35,778 bases of DNA from Burkholderiales bacterium (GTDB lineage Bacteria > Pseudomonadota > Gammaproteobacteria > Burkholderiales > SG8-39), in contig JAHDYJ010000005.1 in the NCBI GenBank assembly GCA_023383795.1, forward strand, positions 62,029-97,806, read 5' to 3'. Of this stretch, positions 22,885 to 29,898 are shown in pieces. The notes under the pieces were generated by a model. The model saw only the letters and a program-made list of their open reading frames with translations, searched no databases and was not told the DNA's origin. Made by a program: the position numbers and the translations under genes. Every line of letters begins with the position of its first letter. Position 1 is the first letter of the stretch.

Positions 22885-23580
22885 CTACGCCGCCCCGCCG
22901 GCGAGGAACGCCGCGACCCACCGGCCGACGACCGCGGCGTCGGTGGGCTCGGCAAGGCTGTCGAGCGCGGCGCGGGCGCGCGCGGCGCCGATGTCGGCCG
23001 AGCGCAGGCGGATCAGCGCCGCGCCGTAGGGCACCGTGAACTCGGGATGGCCCTCGATGCCGAGCATGGACGCGCCGACGCGGCACATCGCCACCTCGCA
23101 GTGCGCGCTCCGCGCGAGCGCGACGCCGTCGGCGGGCAGGCGCGTCACCTGGTCCTTGTGAATGTACTGCAGCCGGCATTTCCCGAGCGCCGGCCGCATC
23201 CAGGGCTCGGTCCGGTGGACGCCCATCTCGTGGACGCCCGCGCCCCGCGCGACCTCGCCGCCGAGCGCGTGCGCGAGCATCTGGTGCCCGAAGCACACGC
23301 CGACGTACGGACGGCGCCCGCGGTGCAGCCGCCGCAGGAAATCGGCGAGCGGCCCGATCCAATCGAGACGATCGTAGACCGAGTGCTTCGATCCGGTGCA
23401 AACATACGCGTCGCAGGCCTGCGGGGCGTCCGGAAGGTCACCGTGACAGGCGTCGAAGTAGGTGAACCGCAGTCGCGGCGCGTGCGGGCCGAGCAGCGCG
23501 GCGAACATCTCCCGGTAGCCCGCGGGGGCGTCCGGAACGCGCCCCTCCACGTGGTCGCACTCGAGGAGGCCGATGTGCAT
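22885..23580 (-). CDS. Class I glutamine amidotransferase-like protein
   Basis: 231 residues of a free-standing GATase1 domain. It starts MHIGLLECDHV, has the oxyanion region YVCTGSKHSVYD, the nucleophile Cys96 in PYVGVCFGHQML, and the base/acid pair H178/E180 in LGIEGHPEFT. The general family (COG0518, GuaA N-terminal-like) hydrolyses glutamine to ammonia for an acceptor, or acts on gamma-glutamyl compounds as in gamma-glutamylpolyamine catabolism. No synthase partner is adjacent, so the acceptor is unknown. The start MHIGLL is preferred to a GTG 45 nt upstream since it begins on the first beta strand. It is divergent from the AraC gene at 23793. Confidence 0.87.
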   Translation of the reverse strand: MHIGLLECDHVEGRVPDAPAGYREMFAALLGPHAPRLRFTYFDACHGDLPDAPQACDAYVCTGSKHSVYDRLDWIGPLADFLRRLHRGRRPYVGVCFGHQMLAHALGGEVARGAGVHEMGVHRTEPWMRPALGKCRLQYIHKDQVTRLPADGVALARSAHCEVAMCRVGASMLGIEGHPEFTVPYGAALIRLRSADIGAARARAALDSLAEPTDAAVVGRWVAAFLAGGAA

Positions 23581-23792
23581 GGCGTGCAGTTGGACCCCCT
23601 GCGGTTGCCGGGGTTCGCGGCGCACCCCGGAGGTCCGTCCCGGAGGAATCGGCCCTGACCGTGCCCCCGCCGCCGTGACCGCCGTGGCCGCGCAGCCCGG
23701 ATCCCGCGACTTCGGCGGGCGGATCTATCCGGAAATCGCATCTATGTTGCAGTGCCGCGCATCAAAGACGGGCGTGCTGCTATGCTGCTCGA

Positions 23793-24830
23793 ATGGCGCC
23801 ACTGTTCGCTCACAAACCGATGCTCCGCAGCCAGGACGTCGAGGAGACCCGTGCGTTCCTCGGCTGCAAGGGAATCGACCTCGAGCTGCCGTCCACGCGG
23901 ACCTCGCTCGACTTCAGCATCGGCGGCGCGTATCTGTCCGGGCTGTGGTTGGGGTACGTCAGGTACGGCGCGCCGGCCAAGGTGGCGTTCTCGCCGCGTT
24001 CCAGCGTCTGGCGGAGCTGCGATCCGGCCGCCGCGACCGGGGCGACCGGGAATGGCGCCGCCTCGTGCGGCGTGCACTGGATCCAGCTGCCGTTGCACGG
24101 CGCGCTCGAGGCATCGGTCGCCGGACGCGTGCTCGACTGCGGGACGCGGTGCGGCGTCGTCGTCTCGCCCGCCGACAGGGCGATCCTGCGCAGCGAGGCC
24201 GACAGCGGGCGGCTCAGCGTCTCGATCCGCGAAGACGCGCTCGTGATGCATCTCGCCGGGCTGCTCGGCGACGCGCCGGCCGCGCCGCTGCGCTTCGACC
24301 CCGAGATGGCCATCGACGGCGGGGCCGGACAGCGTCTCTACGCGATCCTGCGCTGGGCGGCGTCCGAGCTCGATGCCGGGGGAATGCTCGCCGATCCGCG
24401 GGTCGCCGGCGAGTTCGAGCGCTTCGTGATGTCGTGGCTGCTCGCCTCGCAGCCGAGCAACTACTCGCAGGCGCTGCGCAAGCGCGACCGCCCGGTCGCG
24501 CCCCGGGACGTGAAGCGCGCGATCGACTACATCCACGCGAACCTCGCGGAGCCGATCACGCTCGCCTGCCTGGTGAGAGCGTCGGGCGTCGCCGGCCGCA
24601 CGCTGCTCAAGCACTTCCGCGAGGTTCACGGCGTCTCGCCGATGCGCTTCGTGCGCAACCTGCGCCTGCAGCGCGTGCGCGAGGAGCTCGCCGCCGGGAA
24701 GGTCGACCGCGTCGTCACGTCGGCGATGCGCTGGGGCTTCAGTCACCCCGGGCGGTTCGCGGCCGACTACCGCCGCCGCTACGGGGAGAGCCCGTCCGCG
24801 ACGCTCGCGAACGGGCACGCCCGCAAGTAG
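23793..24830 (+). CDS. AraC-family transcriptional regulator
   Basis: 345 residues. The N-terminal part (about 10-215) looks like an AraC_binding_2 cupin-like ligand domain (VHWIQLPLHGALEASVAG; GVVVSPADRAILRSEADSGR). The C-terminal AraC HTH (about 240-340) has VKRAIDYIHANLAEPITLAC, then VAGRTLLKHFREVHGVSPMR, NLRLQRVREELAAG and RWGFSHPGRFAADYRRRYGE. This is the pattern of activators such as AndR/ActR-type regulators of aromatic or nitrogen-compound catabolism. It is divergent from the glutamine amidotransferase gene across a 212-bp region, so it probably controls that gene. The ligand is unknown. ATG 23793 has no strong ribosome site; other in-frame starts upstream are not seen. Confidence 0.9.
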   Translation: MAPLFAHKPMLRSQDVEETRAFLGCKGIDLELPSTRTSLDFSIGGAYLSGLWLGYVRYGAPAKVAFSPRSSVWRSCDPAAATGATGNGAASCGVHWIQLPLHGALEASVAGRVLDCGTRCGVVVSPADRAILRSEADSGRLSVSIREDALVMHLAGLLGDAPAAPLRFDPEMAIDGGAGQRLYAILRWAASELDAGGMLADPRVAGEFERFVMSWLLASQPSNYSQALRKRDRPVAPRDVKRAIDYIHANLAEPITLACLVRASGVAGRTLLKHFREVHGVSPMRFVRNLRLQRVREELAAGKVDRVVTSAMRWGFSHPGRFAADYRRRYGESPSATLANGHARK

Positions 24831-24843
24831 CAGGCCCCGCCCG

Positions 24844-25407
24844 CTATCTCACCTGCAGCTTGAACGCGGTCGCGGTCCGGGCGACCGGGTCGAACTGCGA
24901 GCGCACGGCGTGATTGACGTGCCGGCCGTAGACGTGGATCGAGAGCGTCATCGCGTCCGACTCGTTCACGACCGCGTGGATCGCACCCGCCCTGAGCGCG
25001 AGCACGTCGCCCGGGCCGAACCGCTTCTCTCCGGTCTGCCGCAGCTCGGCGTATCCCGGACGCGAGCGGTCGTCGACGCGCTCCCAGAACACGTTCTTCT
25101 CGACGCCCTCGACGCCGGCCACCACCGCCCACGTGCCGTGGTCGTGCGGCGGCGTGCCGCGACCGGGGAGCCAGTTCACCGCCAGCACCGCGAGCGTGTG
25201 GTCGGGCTCCTCGTGCAGCAGCGTCACGCCGAACCCCTGCACCGGATCGGCGGCGAGGTGTCGCGGCTCGAGCCAGCGCCGCTGCAGCGCGAACTCGCGC
25301 GCGAGCGGCCGGAGGCGGGCGAGGATCTCGCGCTCGTCGTCCGCCGCGCCGGCGATGCGGCGCAGGTCGGCGACGAAGCGCGCGAGGTCGTAGCTGTCCC
25401 GTTGCAT
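24844..25407 (-). CDS. Thiol-dioxygenase-like cupin (cysteine dioxygenase superfamily)
   Basis: 187 residues. The cupin iron ligands are H88 and H90 in TPPHDHGTWAVV and H144 in AGAIHAVVNE. The Ser-His-Tyr triad of cysteine/3-mercaptopropionate dioxygenases is present as S156-x-H158-x-Y160 in LSIHVYGRHVNH. These enzymes insert O2 into a thiol to form a sulfinate; the present protein matches the COG5553 type, whose substrate is not certain. The ATG has GGAGGG seven bases upstream. It starts 21 nt after the 1-Cys peroxiredoxin, and both lie on the same strand, so they are likely one operon acting on thiols and peroxides. Confidence 0.82.
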   Translation of the reverse strand: MQRDSYDLARFVADLRRIAGAADDEREILARLRPLAREFALQRRWLEPRHLAADPVQGFGVTLLHEEPDHTLAVLAVNWLPGRGTPPHDHGTWAVVAGVEGVEKNVFWERVDDRSRPGYAELRQTGEKRFGPGDVLALRAGAIHAVVNESDAMTLSIHVYGRHVNHAVRSQFDPVARTATAFKLQVR

Positions 25408-25428
25408 GTGCCGTCCCTCCGCGCACGG

Positions 25429-26082
25429 CTACCGCGGCTGCGGAACGATGCGCAGGTACGGCCGCGGCGCCCGCCATCCGCCGGGGAAGCGCTGCCTCGC
25501 CTCGTCGTCGGGCACCGACGCGAGGATGATCACGTCCTCGCCCTGCTTCCAGTTCACCGGCGTTGCCACCTTGTGCTTCGCCGTGAGCTGGATCGAGTCG
25601 AGCAGGCGCAGCACCTCGTCGAAGTTGCGCCCGGTGCTCATCGGGTAGGTGAGCGTCGCCTTGATCCGCTTGTCGGGCCCGATCACGAAGACCGAGCGGA
25701 TCGTCGCGTTGTCGGCGGCCGTGCGCGGCCCGCCGGTCGCGTTGGGATGGATCATGTCGTAGAGCTTCGCCACCGCGAGCTCCGGATCGCCGACCAGCGG
25801 GTAGTTGACCGCGCGCCCCTGTGTCTCCTCGATGTCCTTCGCCCAGCGGTCGTGGTCCGCGACCGGGTCGATGCTCAGGCCGAGCACCTTGCAGTTGCGG
25901 CCCTCGAACTCGTGCTTGAGCCGCGCCATGTAGCCGAGCTCGGTGGTGCAGACTGGGGTGAAGTCCTTGGGGTGCGAGAAGAGGATCGCCCAGCCGTCGC
26001 CGATCCACTCGTGGAAGCGGATGCGGCCCGCCGTGGTGTCCGCGGTGAAATCGGGGGCTTCGTCGCCGATGCGCAAAGACAT
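25429..26082 (-). CDS. 1-Cys peroxiredoxin (Prx6 family)
   Basis: 217 residues. Peroxidatic Cys45 in FSHPKDFTPVCTTELG with the universal P-x3-T-x2-C motif; the H37-P-K form is typical of Prx6. Other Prx6 markers are LGLSIDPVADHDRWAKDI, IHPNATGGPRTAADNATIRS and the C-terminal WKQGEDVIILASVPDDEA segment with TPVNWKQ. The protein reduces hydrogen and organic peroxides to water or alcohols, with an external thiol to complete the cycle. No resolving cysteine is seen in the usual 2-Cys position; only C45 and C64 are present. The ATG at 26082 has CAGGAG. Upstream gene of the peroxiredoxin-cupin pair. Confidence 0.95.
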   Translation of the reverse strand: MSLRIGDEAPDFTADTTAGRIRFHEWIGDGWAILFSHPKDFTPVCTTELGYMARLKHEFEGRNCKVLGLSIDPVADHDRWAKDIEETQGRAVNYPLVGDPELAVAKLYDMIHPNATGGPRTAADNATIRSVFVIGPDKRIKATLTYPMSTGRNFDEVLRLLDSIQLTAKHKVATPVNWKQGEDVIILASVPDDEARQRFPGGWRAPRPYLRIVPQPR

Positions 26083-26354
26083 GTGTAGTCTCCTGGAGTA
26101 GGTGTTTGCCGGCGGCGCCGGCGCCTGCCCGACCGGGCGGGCGCCGGCGCGACGCGCGGCGGCGACTGTATGACGGCGCGACCGGCGGCACTATCCGCAT
26201 CCGGCCGCCGGCGTACGCGAAGCGCAGGTTTCGGTGCGCGGCGCGCGCCCCGGACCGGCGCGGTTACACGGCGGATACAAACCGGCAACCAAGTCGGTCT
26301 GGATGCCGCGTGCGGCATTGCCTACGATCGGGTCCCCGACCAGGAGACCCGGAC

Positions 26355-27698
26355 ATGCACCAGGACGCACGCGGCCACGCGGTCGCGCTCTCCAACCCCG
26401 CGGCGCTCGACGCCTACGAGCGCGCTCTCTATGCCTTGCAGACCTATCGCGGCGATCCGCTGGCGCCGCTCGACGAAGCGATCGGCCTGGACGCGGGCTT
26501 CGCCGCCTCGTACGCGACGAAGGCCCTGATCCTCGCGACGTTCTTCGAGCGACGCTTCATGCGCGATGCGCTTGCCGCGCTCGACCAGGGCCGCGACGCG
26601 CTCGCCCGCGGGACGCAGCGCGAGCAGGCGCTCGCCGCGGCAGCGCGCCGCATCGCCGAGGGTGCGTGGCACGAGGGCGCGCGCATGCTCGACCGCATCC
26701 TGGCCGAGCACCCGCGCGACATCGTCGCGCTGCAGGCCGCGCACCTGATGGACTTCTACCGCGGCGACGCGCTCAACCTGCGCAACCGCGTCTCGCGCGT
26801 GCTGCCGTCCTGGAGCGCGTCGGTGCCGGGCTATGCCTACGTGCTCGGCATGCACGCGTTCGGCTTCGAGGAATGCAACCAGTACCCGGAGGCCGAGCGC
26901 GCCGGGCGCCGCGCCGTGGCGCTCTCCGAGGACGACGCCTGGGCGGTGCACGCGGTCGCGCACGTGATGGAGATGCAGGGCCGCATCGAGGAGGGCATCG
27001 ACTGGTACCGCGAGACCCGCCACGTGTGGGCCGGCGGAGACAACGGCTTCGCCTTCCACAACGCCTGGCACGTCGCGCTCTTCCACATGGACCGCGCGGA
27101 ATACGTCCCGGCGCTCGAGATCTTCGATGCGCGGCTGGCGGGCGGCGGCGAGATGGCGCTCGTGCGCGTCGACGCGACGGCGCTGCTGTGGCGCCTGCGG
27201 CTGGAGGGCGTCGACGTGTCGGCGCGCTTCGGCGCCGTGGCCGACGGCTGGGAGCGCGCGCTGGAGGACGAGAGCGGCTTCTACGCGTTCAACGACTTCC
27301 ATGCTGCCATGGCGTTCGCCGCCGCCGGACGGCGCGAGGCCCTGACGCGGCTGCGCCTGGCGCTCGCTCGCGCCACGTCCCGCGCGGGCAGCAACGCGGA
27401 GATGACCCTGGCCGTGGGTCTCGGCGTGTGCGAGGCTGCGATCGATTTCTGCGAGGAGCGCTTCGCGGCCGCGGCGGAAAAGCTCGCCGGGGTGCGCGAC
27501 GTCGCGAACCGCTTCGGCGGCAGCCACGCGCAGCGCGACCTCCTGACCCTCACCCTGATCGAGGCCGCGCGTCGCGCCGGCCTGCCGCGCCTTGCGCGCC
27601 ACTACGCCGCCGAGCGCCTGGTGCACAAGCCGGCGAGCGCCTGGGGGCGGCGGCTCGTCGAGCGTATCGACGCGCCTCAGGCGCGCCGCGCCGCCTGA
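26355..27698 (+). CDS. TTC38-like tetratricopeptide repeat protein
   Basis: 447 residues, all helical, no signal peptide. TPR-like helix pairs run through the protein; the best match to tetratricopeptide repeat protein 38 (TTC38) is residues 130-230, with LQAAHLMDFYRGDALNLRNR, PGYAYVLGMHAFGFEECNQY, DDAWAVHAVAHVMEMQGRIE and GIDWYRETRHVWAGGDNGFA, including an invariant-looking HAVAHV and HNAWH. TTC38 homologs are widespread but of unknown function. The ATG at 26355 is preceded by CAGGAG. A degenerate copy of the segment coding for residues 135-170 is found at 34759-34866. A hairpin follows the stop. Confidence 0.88.
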   Translation: MHQDARGHAVALSNPAALDAYERALYALQTYRGDPLAPLDEAIGLDAGFAASYATKALILATFFERRFMRDALAALDQGRDALARGTQREQALAAAARRIAEGAWHEGARMLDRILAEHPRDIVALQAAHLMDFYRGDALNLRNRVSRVLPSWSASVPGYAYVLGMHAFGFEECNQYPEAERAGRRAVALSEDDAWAVHAVAHVMEMQGRIEEGIDWYRETRHVWAGGDNGFAFHNAWHVALFHMDRAEYVPALEIFDARLAGGGEMALVRVDATALLWRLRLEGVDVSARFGAVADGWERALEDESGFYAFNDFHAAMAFAAAGRREALTRLRLALARATSRAGSNAEMTLAVGLGVCEAAIDFCEERFAAAAEKLAGVRDVANRFGGSHAQRDLLTLTLIEAARRAGLPRLARHYAAERLVHKPASAWGRRLVERIDAPQARRAA

Positions 27699-28025
27699 GG
27701 CCGCGGCCCGCACGCTTGGTGCGGGCGCGGATGCGGCTGCGCGGTGAACCGCGCAGCGCCGACCCACCCTGCGGGGCCGGCGCTTCCTCGGGGTGCTGCG
27801 CGAGCCATCGCCCGCGCCGGCGGGGCACGTCGCACCGGGCGGGTCATAATCCGCCTTGAACCTCTTGCCCGGCCGGCACGACTCAGCGAGCGGCATCCCC
27901 ATGACGCGCTCGTGCGCGATTCTTGACCAAGCTCAGATGGTGGTCGGGGGAAGTGCTCTACCCTGGGATCGGTGGTCGCGCTTCGAGCGTCGAAGTGAGC
28001 AACCGCTATCTCAGAAAGGCTGAAC
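27699..28025. other. 327-bp non-coding gap between TPR gene and YqjD-like gene
   Basis: Contains the hairpin at 27706-27726 and, at 27923-27936, a weak FNR-like dyad (TTGAC-N4-CTCAG). The ribosome site AGAAAGG for the next gene lies near 28014. The 27940-28010 stretch is less GC-rich than the rest and probably carries the promoter for the small-protein trio. No ORF is supported. Confidence 0.5.
27706..27726 (+). terminator. Hairpin after the TPR gene
   Basis: GCCCGCAC (27706-27713) pairs exactly with GTGCGGGC (27719-27726) over a 5-nt loop, 8 nt past the stop codon. No T run follows, so if it ends transcription it may act as a Rho-assisted or mRNA-protecting structure. Confidence 0.45.
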
Positions 28026-28343
28026 ATGAGCGACACTGTCACCGAAACCGGAAGCCGCGAGCGGCTCGCCGCCGACCTGAAATCGGTCATCACCGACGCC
28101 GAGGAACTCCTCAAGGCGACCGCCGGCCAGGCGAACGAGAAGGTCCAGGCCGCCCGCGCGCGCACCGAGGAGAGCCTGCGGCGTGCACGCGCCGAGCTCG
28201 AGAACGTCCAGGAGGCCGCGCTCGCCAAGGCGAAGGCCGCGGCCCAGGCGACCGACGAGTACGTGCACGCGAACCCGTGGAAGGCAGCCGGGCTCGCCGG
28301 CGCGATCGGCGTGATCGTCGGCATGCTGATCGCGCGGCGCTAG
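28026..28343 (+). CDS. DUF883 (ElaB/YqjD) inner-membrane protein
   Basis: 105 residues. A long amphipathic helical region (about 10-80, LAADLKSVITDAEELLKATA, then RARTEESLRRARAELENVQE) precedes the hallmark DEYVHANPWKAAGLAGAIGV and a single C-terminal membrane helix ending in a double Arg (GMLIARR). In E. coli YqjD, ElaB and YgaM are tail-anchored inner-membrane proteins; YqjD associates with ribosomes in stationary phase. Usual length is about 100. It heads a three-gene set (YqjD-YqjE-YqjK) as in E. coli. Confidence 0.93.
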   Translation: MSDTVTETGSRERLAADLKSVITDAEELLKATAGQANEKVQAARARTEESLRRARAELENVQEAALAKAKAAAQATDEYVHANPWKAAGLAGAIGVIVGMLIARR

Positions 28344-28353
28344 CGCGGCGCGC

Positions 28354-28758
28354 ATGCCGACCGTGCCGCAGGCGCCGCACCTGCTCGCGTCGCTGAAGCG
28401 GCTCGCGTGCACGTTCCTCGCGATCCTGCAAACGCGCGTCGAGATCCTCGAGACGGAGCTGCAGGAGGAGCGCATCCGCCTCGCGCGGCTGGTCGCGCTT
28501 GCGGTGACGGTCGCCTTCCTCGTGAACGGCGCGCTCGTCCTCGGCGGCGCGTGGCTCGTGCTCGTCCTTTGGGAGCGCCACGGCGAAGCGACGATCGGCG
28601 TGCTCGCCGCGGCGCTCGTCGGCGCGGCGCTCGCGCTGGTGCTGATCGCCTGGCGCGCCCTGCGGACGCGGCCCAAGCCCTTCGCCACGACGATCGCGGA
28701 GCTGCGCAGGGACCGCGAGCAGCTCGCCGGCCGCTCCGGGAGCGAGCGCGCGGAGTAG
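28354..28758 (+). CDS. YqjE-like phage-holin-superfamily membrane protein
   Basis: 134 residues. After an N-terminal amphipathic helix (PHLLASLKRLACTFLAILQT) and the conserved RVEILETELQEER, two membrane helices (about 45-69 and 79-101) cover VALAVTVAFLVNGALVLGG and TIGVLAAALVGAALALVLIA, with a basic C-terminus. The family is annotated holin-like/YqjE (DUF1469 type) and always accompanies YqjD/ElaB-type genes; function unknown. It starts 10 nt after the YqjD-like gene stops, so these are cotranscribed. Confidence 0.85.
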   Translation: MPTVPQAPHLLASLKRLACTFLAILQTRVEILETELQEERIRLARLVALAVTVAFLVNGALVLGGAWLVLVLWERHGEATIGVLAAALVGAALALVLIAWRALRTRPKPFATTIAELRRDREQLAGRSGSERAE

Positions 28759-28763
28759 CCCCG

Positions 28764-29057
28764 ATGAACCGCCTCGACGCGCTGCATCGCCGGCGCGCCC
28801 GGCTCGTGGCGAAGTCCGCCGAGCAGCGCGACGCGTTCTCGCGCGGCTTCGACGCGCTCGAGCGACCGTTCGCGCTCGCCGACCGGGCGCTCGCGGCGGT
28901 GCGCTACCTGCGCGCGCATCCGGGACTCGTGCTGGCCGGGGTCCTGATCGTCGCGGCGCTTCGCCCGCGGCGCGCGCTCGCCTGGACGACCCGCGCGTAC
29001 GCGGCCCGCCGCGCCTACCGCCTGGCGGCGAGCGGAATGCGGCGCTTGGTCGGCTGA
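28764..29057 (+). CDS. YqjK-like small protein
   Basis: 97 residues, highly basic, with one hydrophobic segment (about 52-68, HPGLVLAGVLIVAALRPR). The N-terminal R-rich helix (LDALHRRRARLVAKSAEQRD) and gene order (directly 5 nt after YqjE) match YqjK of E. coli. The role is not known. It is the last gene of the trio; the next gene lies on the opposite strand, 25 nt away. Confidence 0.75.
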   Translation: MNRLDALHRRRARLVAKSAEQRDAFSRGFDALERPFALADRALAAVRYLRAHPGLVLAGVLIVAALRPRRALAWTTRAYAARRAYRLAASGMRRLVG

Positions 29058-29081
29058 CGCGCCCGCGCCCGCCCGCGCGAG

Positions 29082-29898
29082 TCAGCGCTCCGACATCCGC
29101 GTCGGGCTCGAGCCCTGCGCCTCGGTCCAGCCGCCGCCGAGCGCCTTCATGAGGAGCCGGCGGCGCCGGCAGGGCGAGCAGGTCGGGGCCGGGCGTCGCC
29201 GGCGGGAGCGCGAGCCCGTGCCGCCCGGCGAGCGCGCCGAGCTGACGCTCGATGAGCGCGTGCGGTCTCGCGCTGCTGCACGAGCGCGTCGGAAGCGCGC
29301 CGTGCGCCTGGTGGACGTCGAGCTCGCCCGCCAGCCCCGCGTCGAGCCGCGCGTGAGCGATGGCGAGCGAATCGCGGCGCACGCGCAGCGTGTTGTCGAG
29401 CACCGCGAGCTGCAAGTCGAGCGCGCGCAGGGCGAAGTAGGACTGCGCCACTGCGCCGGCGAGCGTGAGGTCGACCACCGCCTGCGCGTAGCGGCCCCAG
29501 AAGTCGATCTCGAAGCTCGTCGAGGCGAGCAGCTGGATCTGCGTGCGCTCGAGCGGCGCGCTCGGCGGCGGCTAGATGCGCCGGCTGACGCGATTGCGGG
29601 TCGCGCCCGCGCCGCCGAGCACCTCGGGATAGAAGGCCGCGCCCGCCTCGCGCGCGAGCGCCTCGGCCTCCTGCACGCGCGCCGCGGCGAGGCGCACGTC
29701 GCTGTTCGCCGCGCGCGCGGCCGCCACCGGCTCGTCGAGCTTCGCGACGCTGAAGCTGCGCCAGCACTCGGCGGCCGGGCGCGGCGCGGCCTCGGCGCCG
29801 GCGCCCGGGTAGGCGGCGGGCAGCGGCACCGCCGGACGCTCGTAGTCCGGGCCGACGGTGCAGCCGGCGAGCAGGGCGAGGACGGCGAGGCGCCTCAC
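29082..29898 (-). pseudogene. Decayed outer-membrane efflux lipoprotein (NodT/OprM family)
   Basis: Reading from a GTG at 29898, which overlaps the RND stop as GTGA, the first 108 codons are clear: the lipobox LLAGC and TVGPDYERP start, ANSDVRLAAARVQEAEALAR, then a TAG stop (29572-29574). The same frame continues with PPPSAPLERTQIQLLASTSF and the EIDFWGRYA segment, which joins directly to AQAVVDLTLAGAVAQSYFAL; normal family members have about 20-25 more residues there. About 29291 the frame shifts, giving SDALVQQRETAR, and returns near 29260 to ALIERQLGALAGRHG. After LLALPAPPA (near 29155) the frame changes again into the usual C-terminal LMKALGGGW, then TEAQGSSPTRMSER and a stop at 29082. 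Roughly 180-200 residues of the second half are missing. The whole spans 817 nt where intact genes need ~1400. It is non-functional unless this reflects assembly error. Confidence 0.85.
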
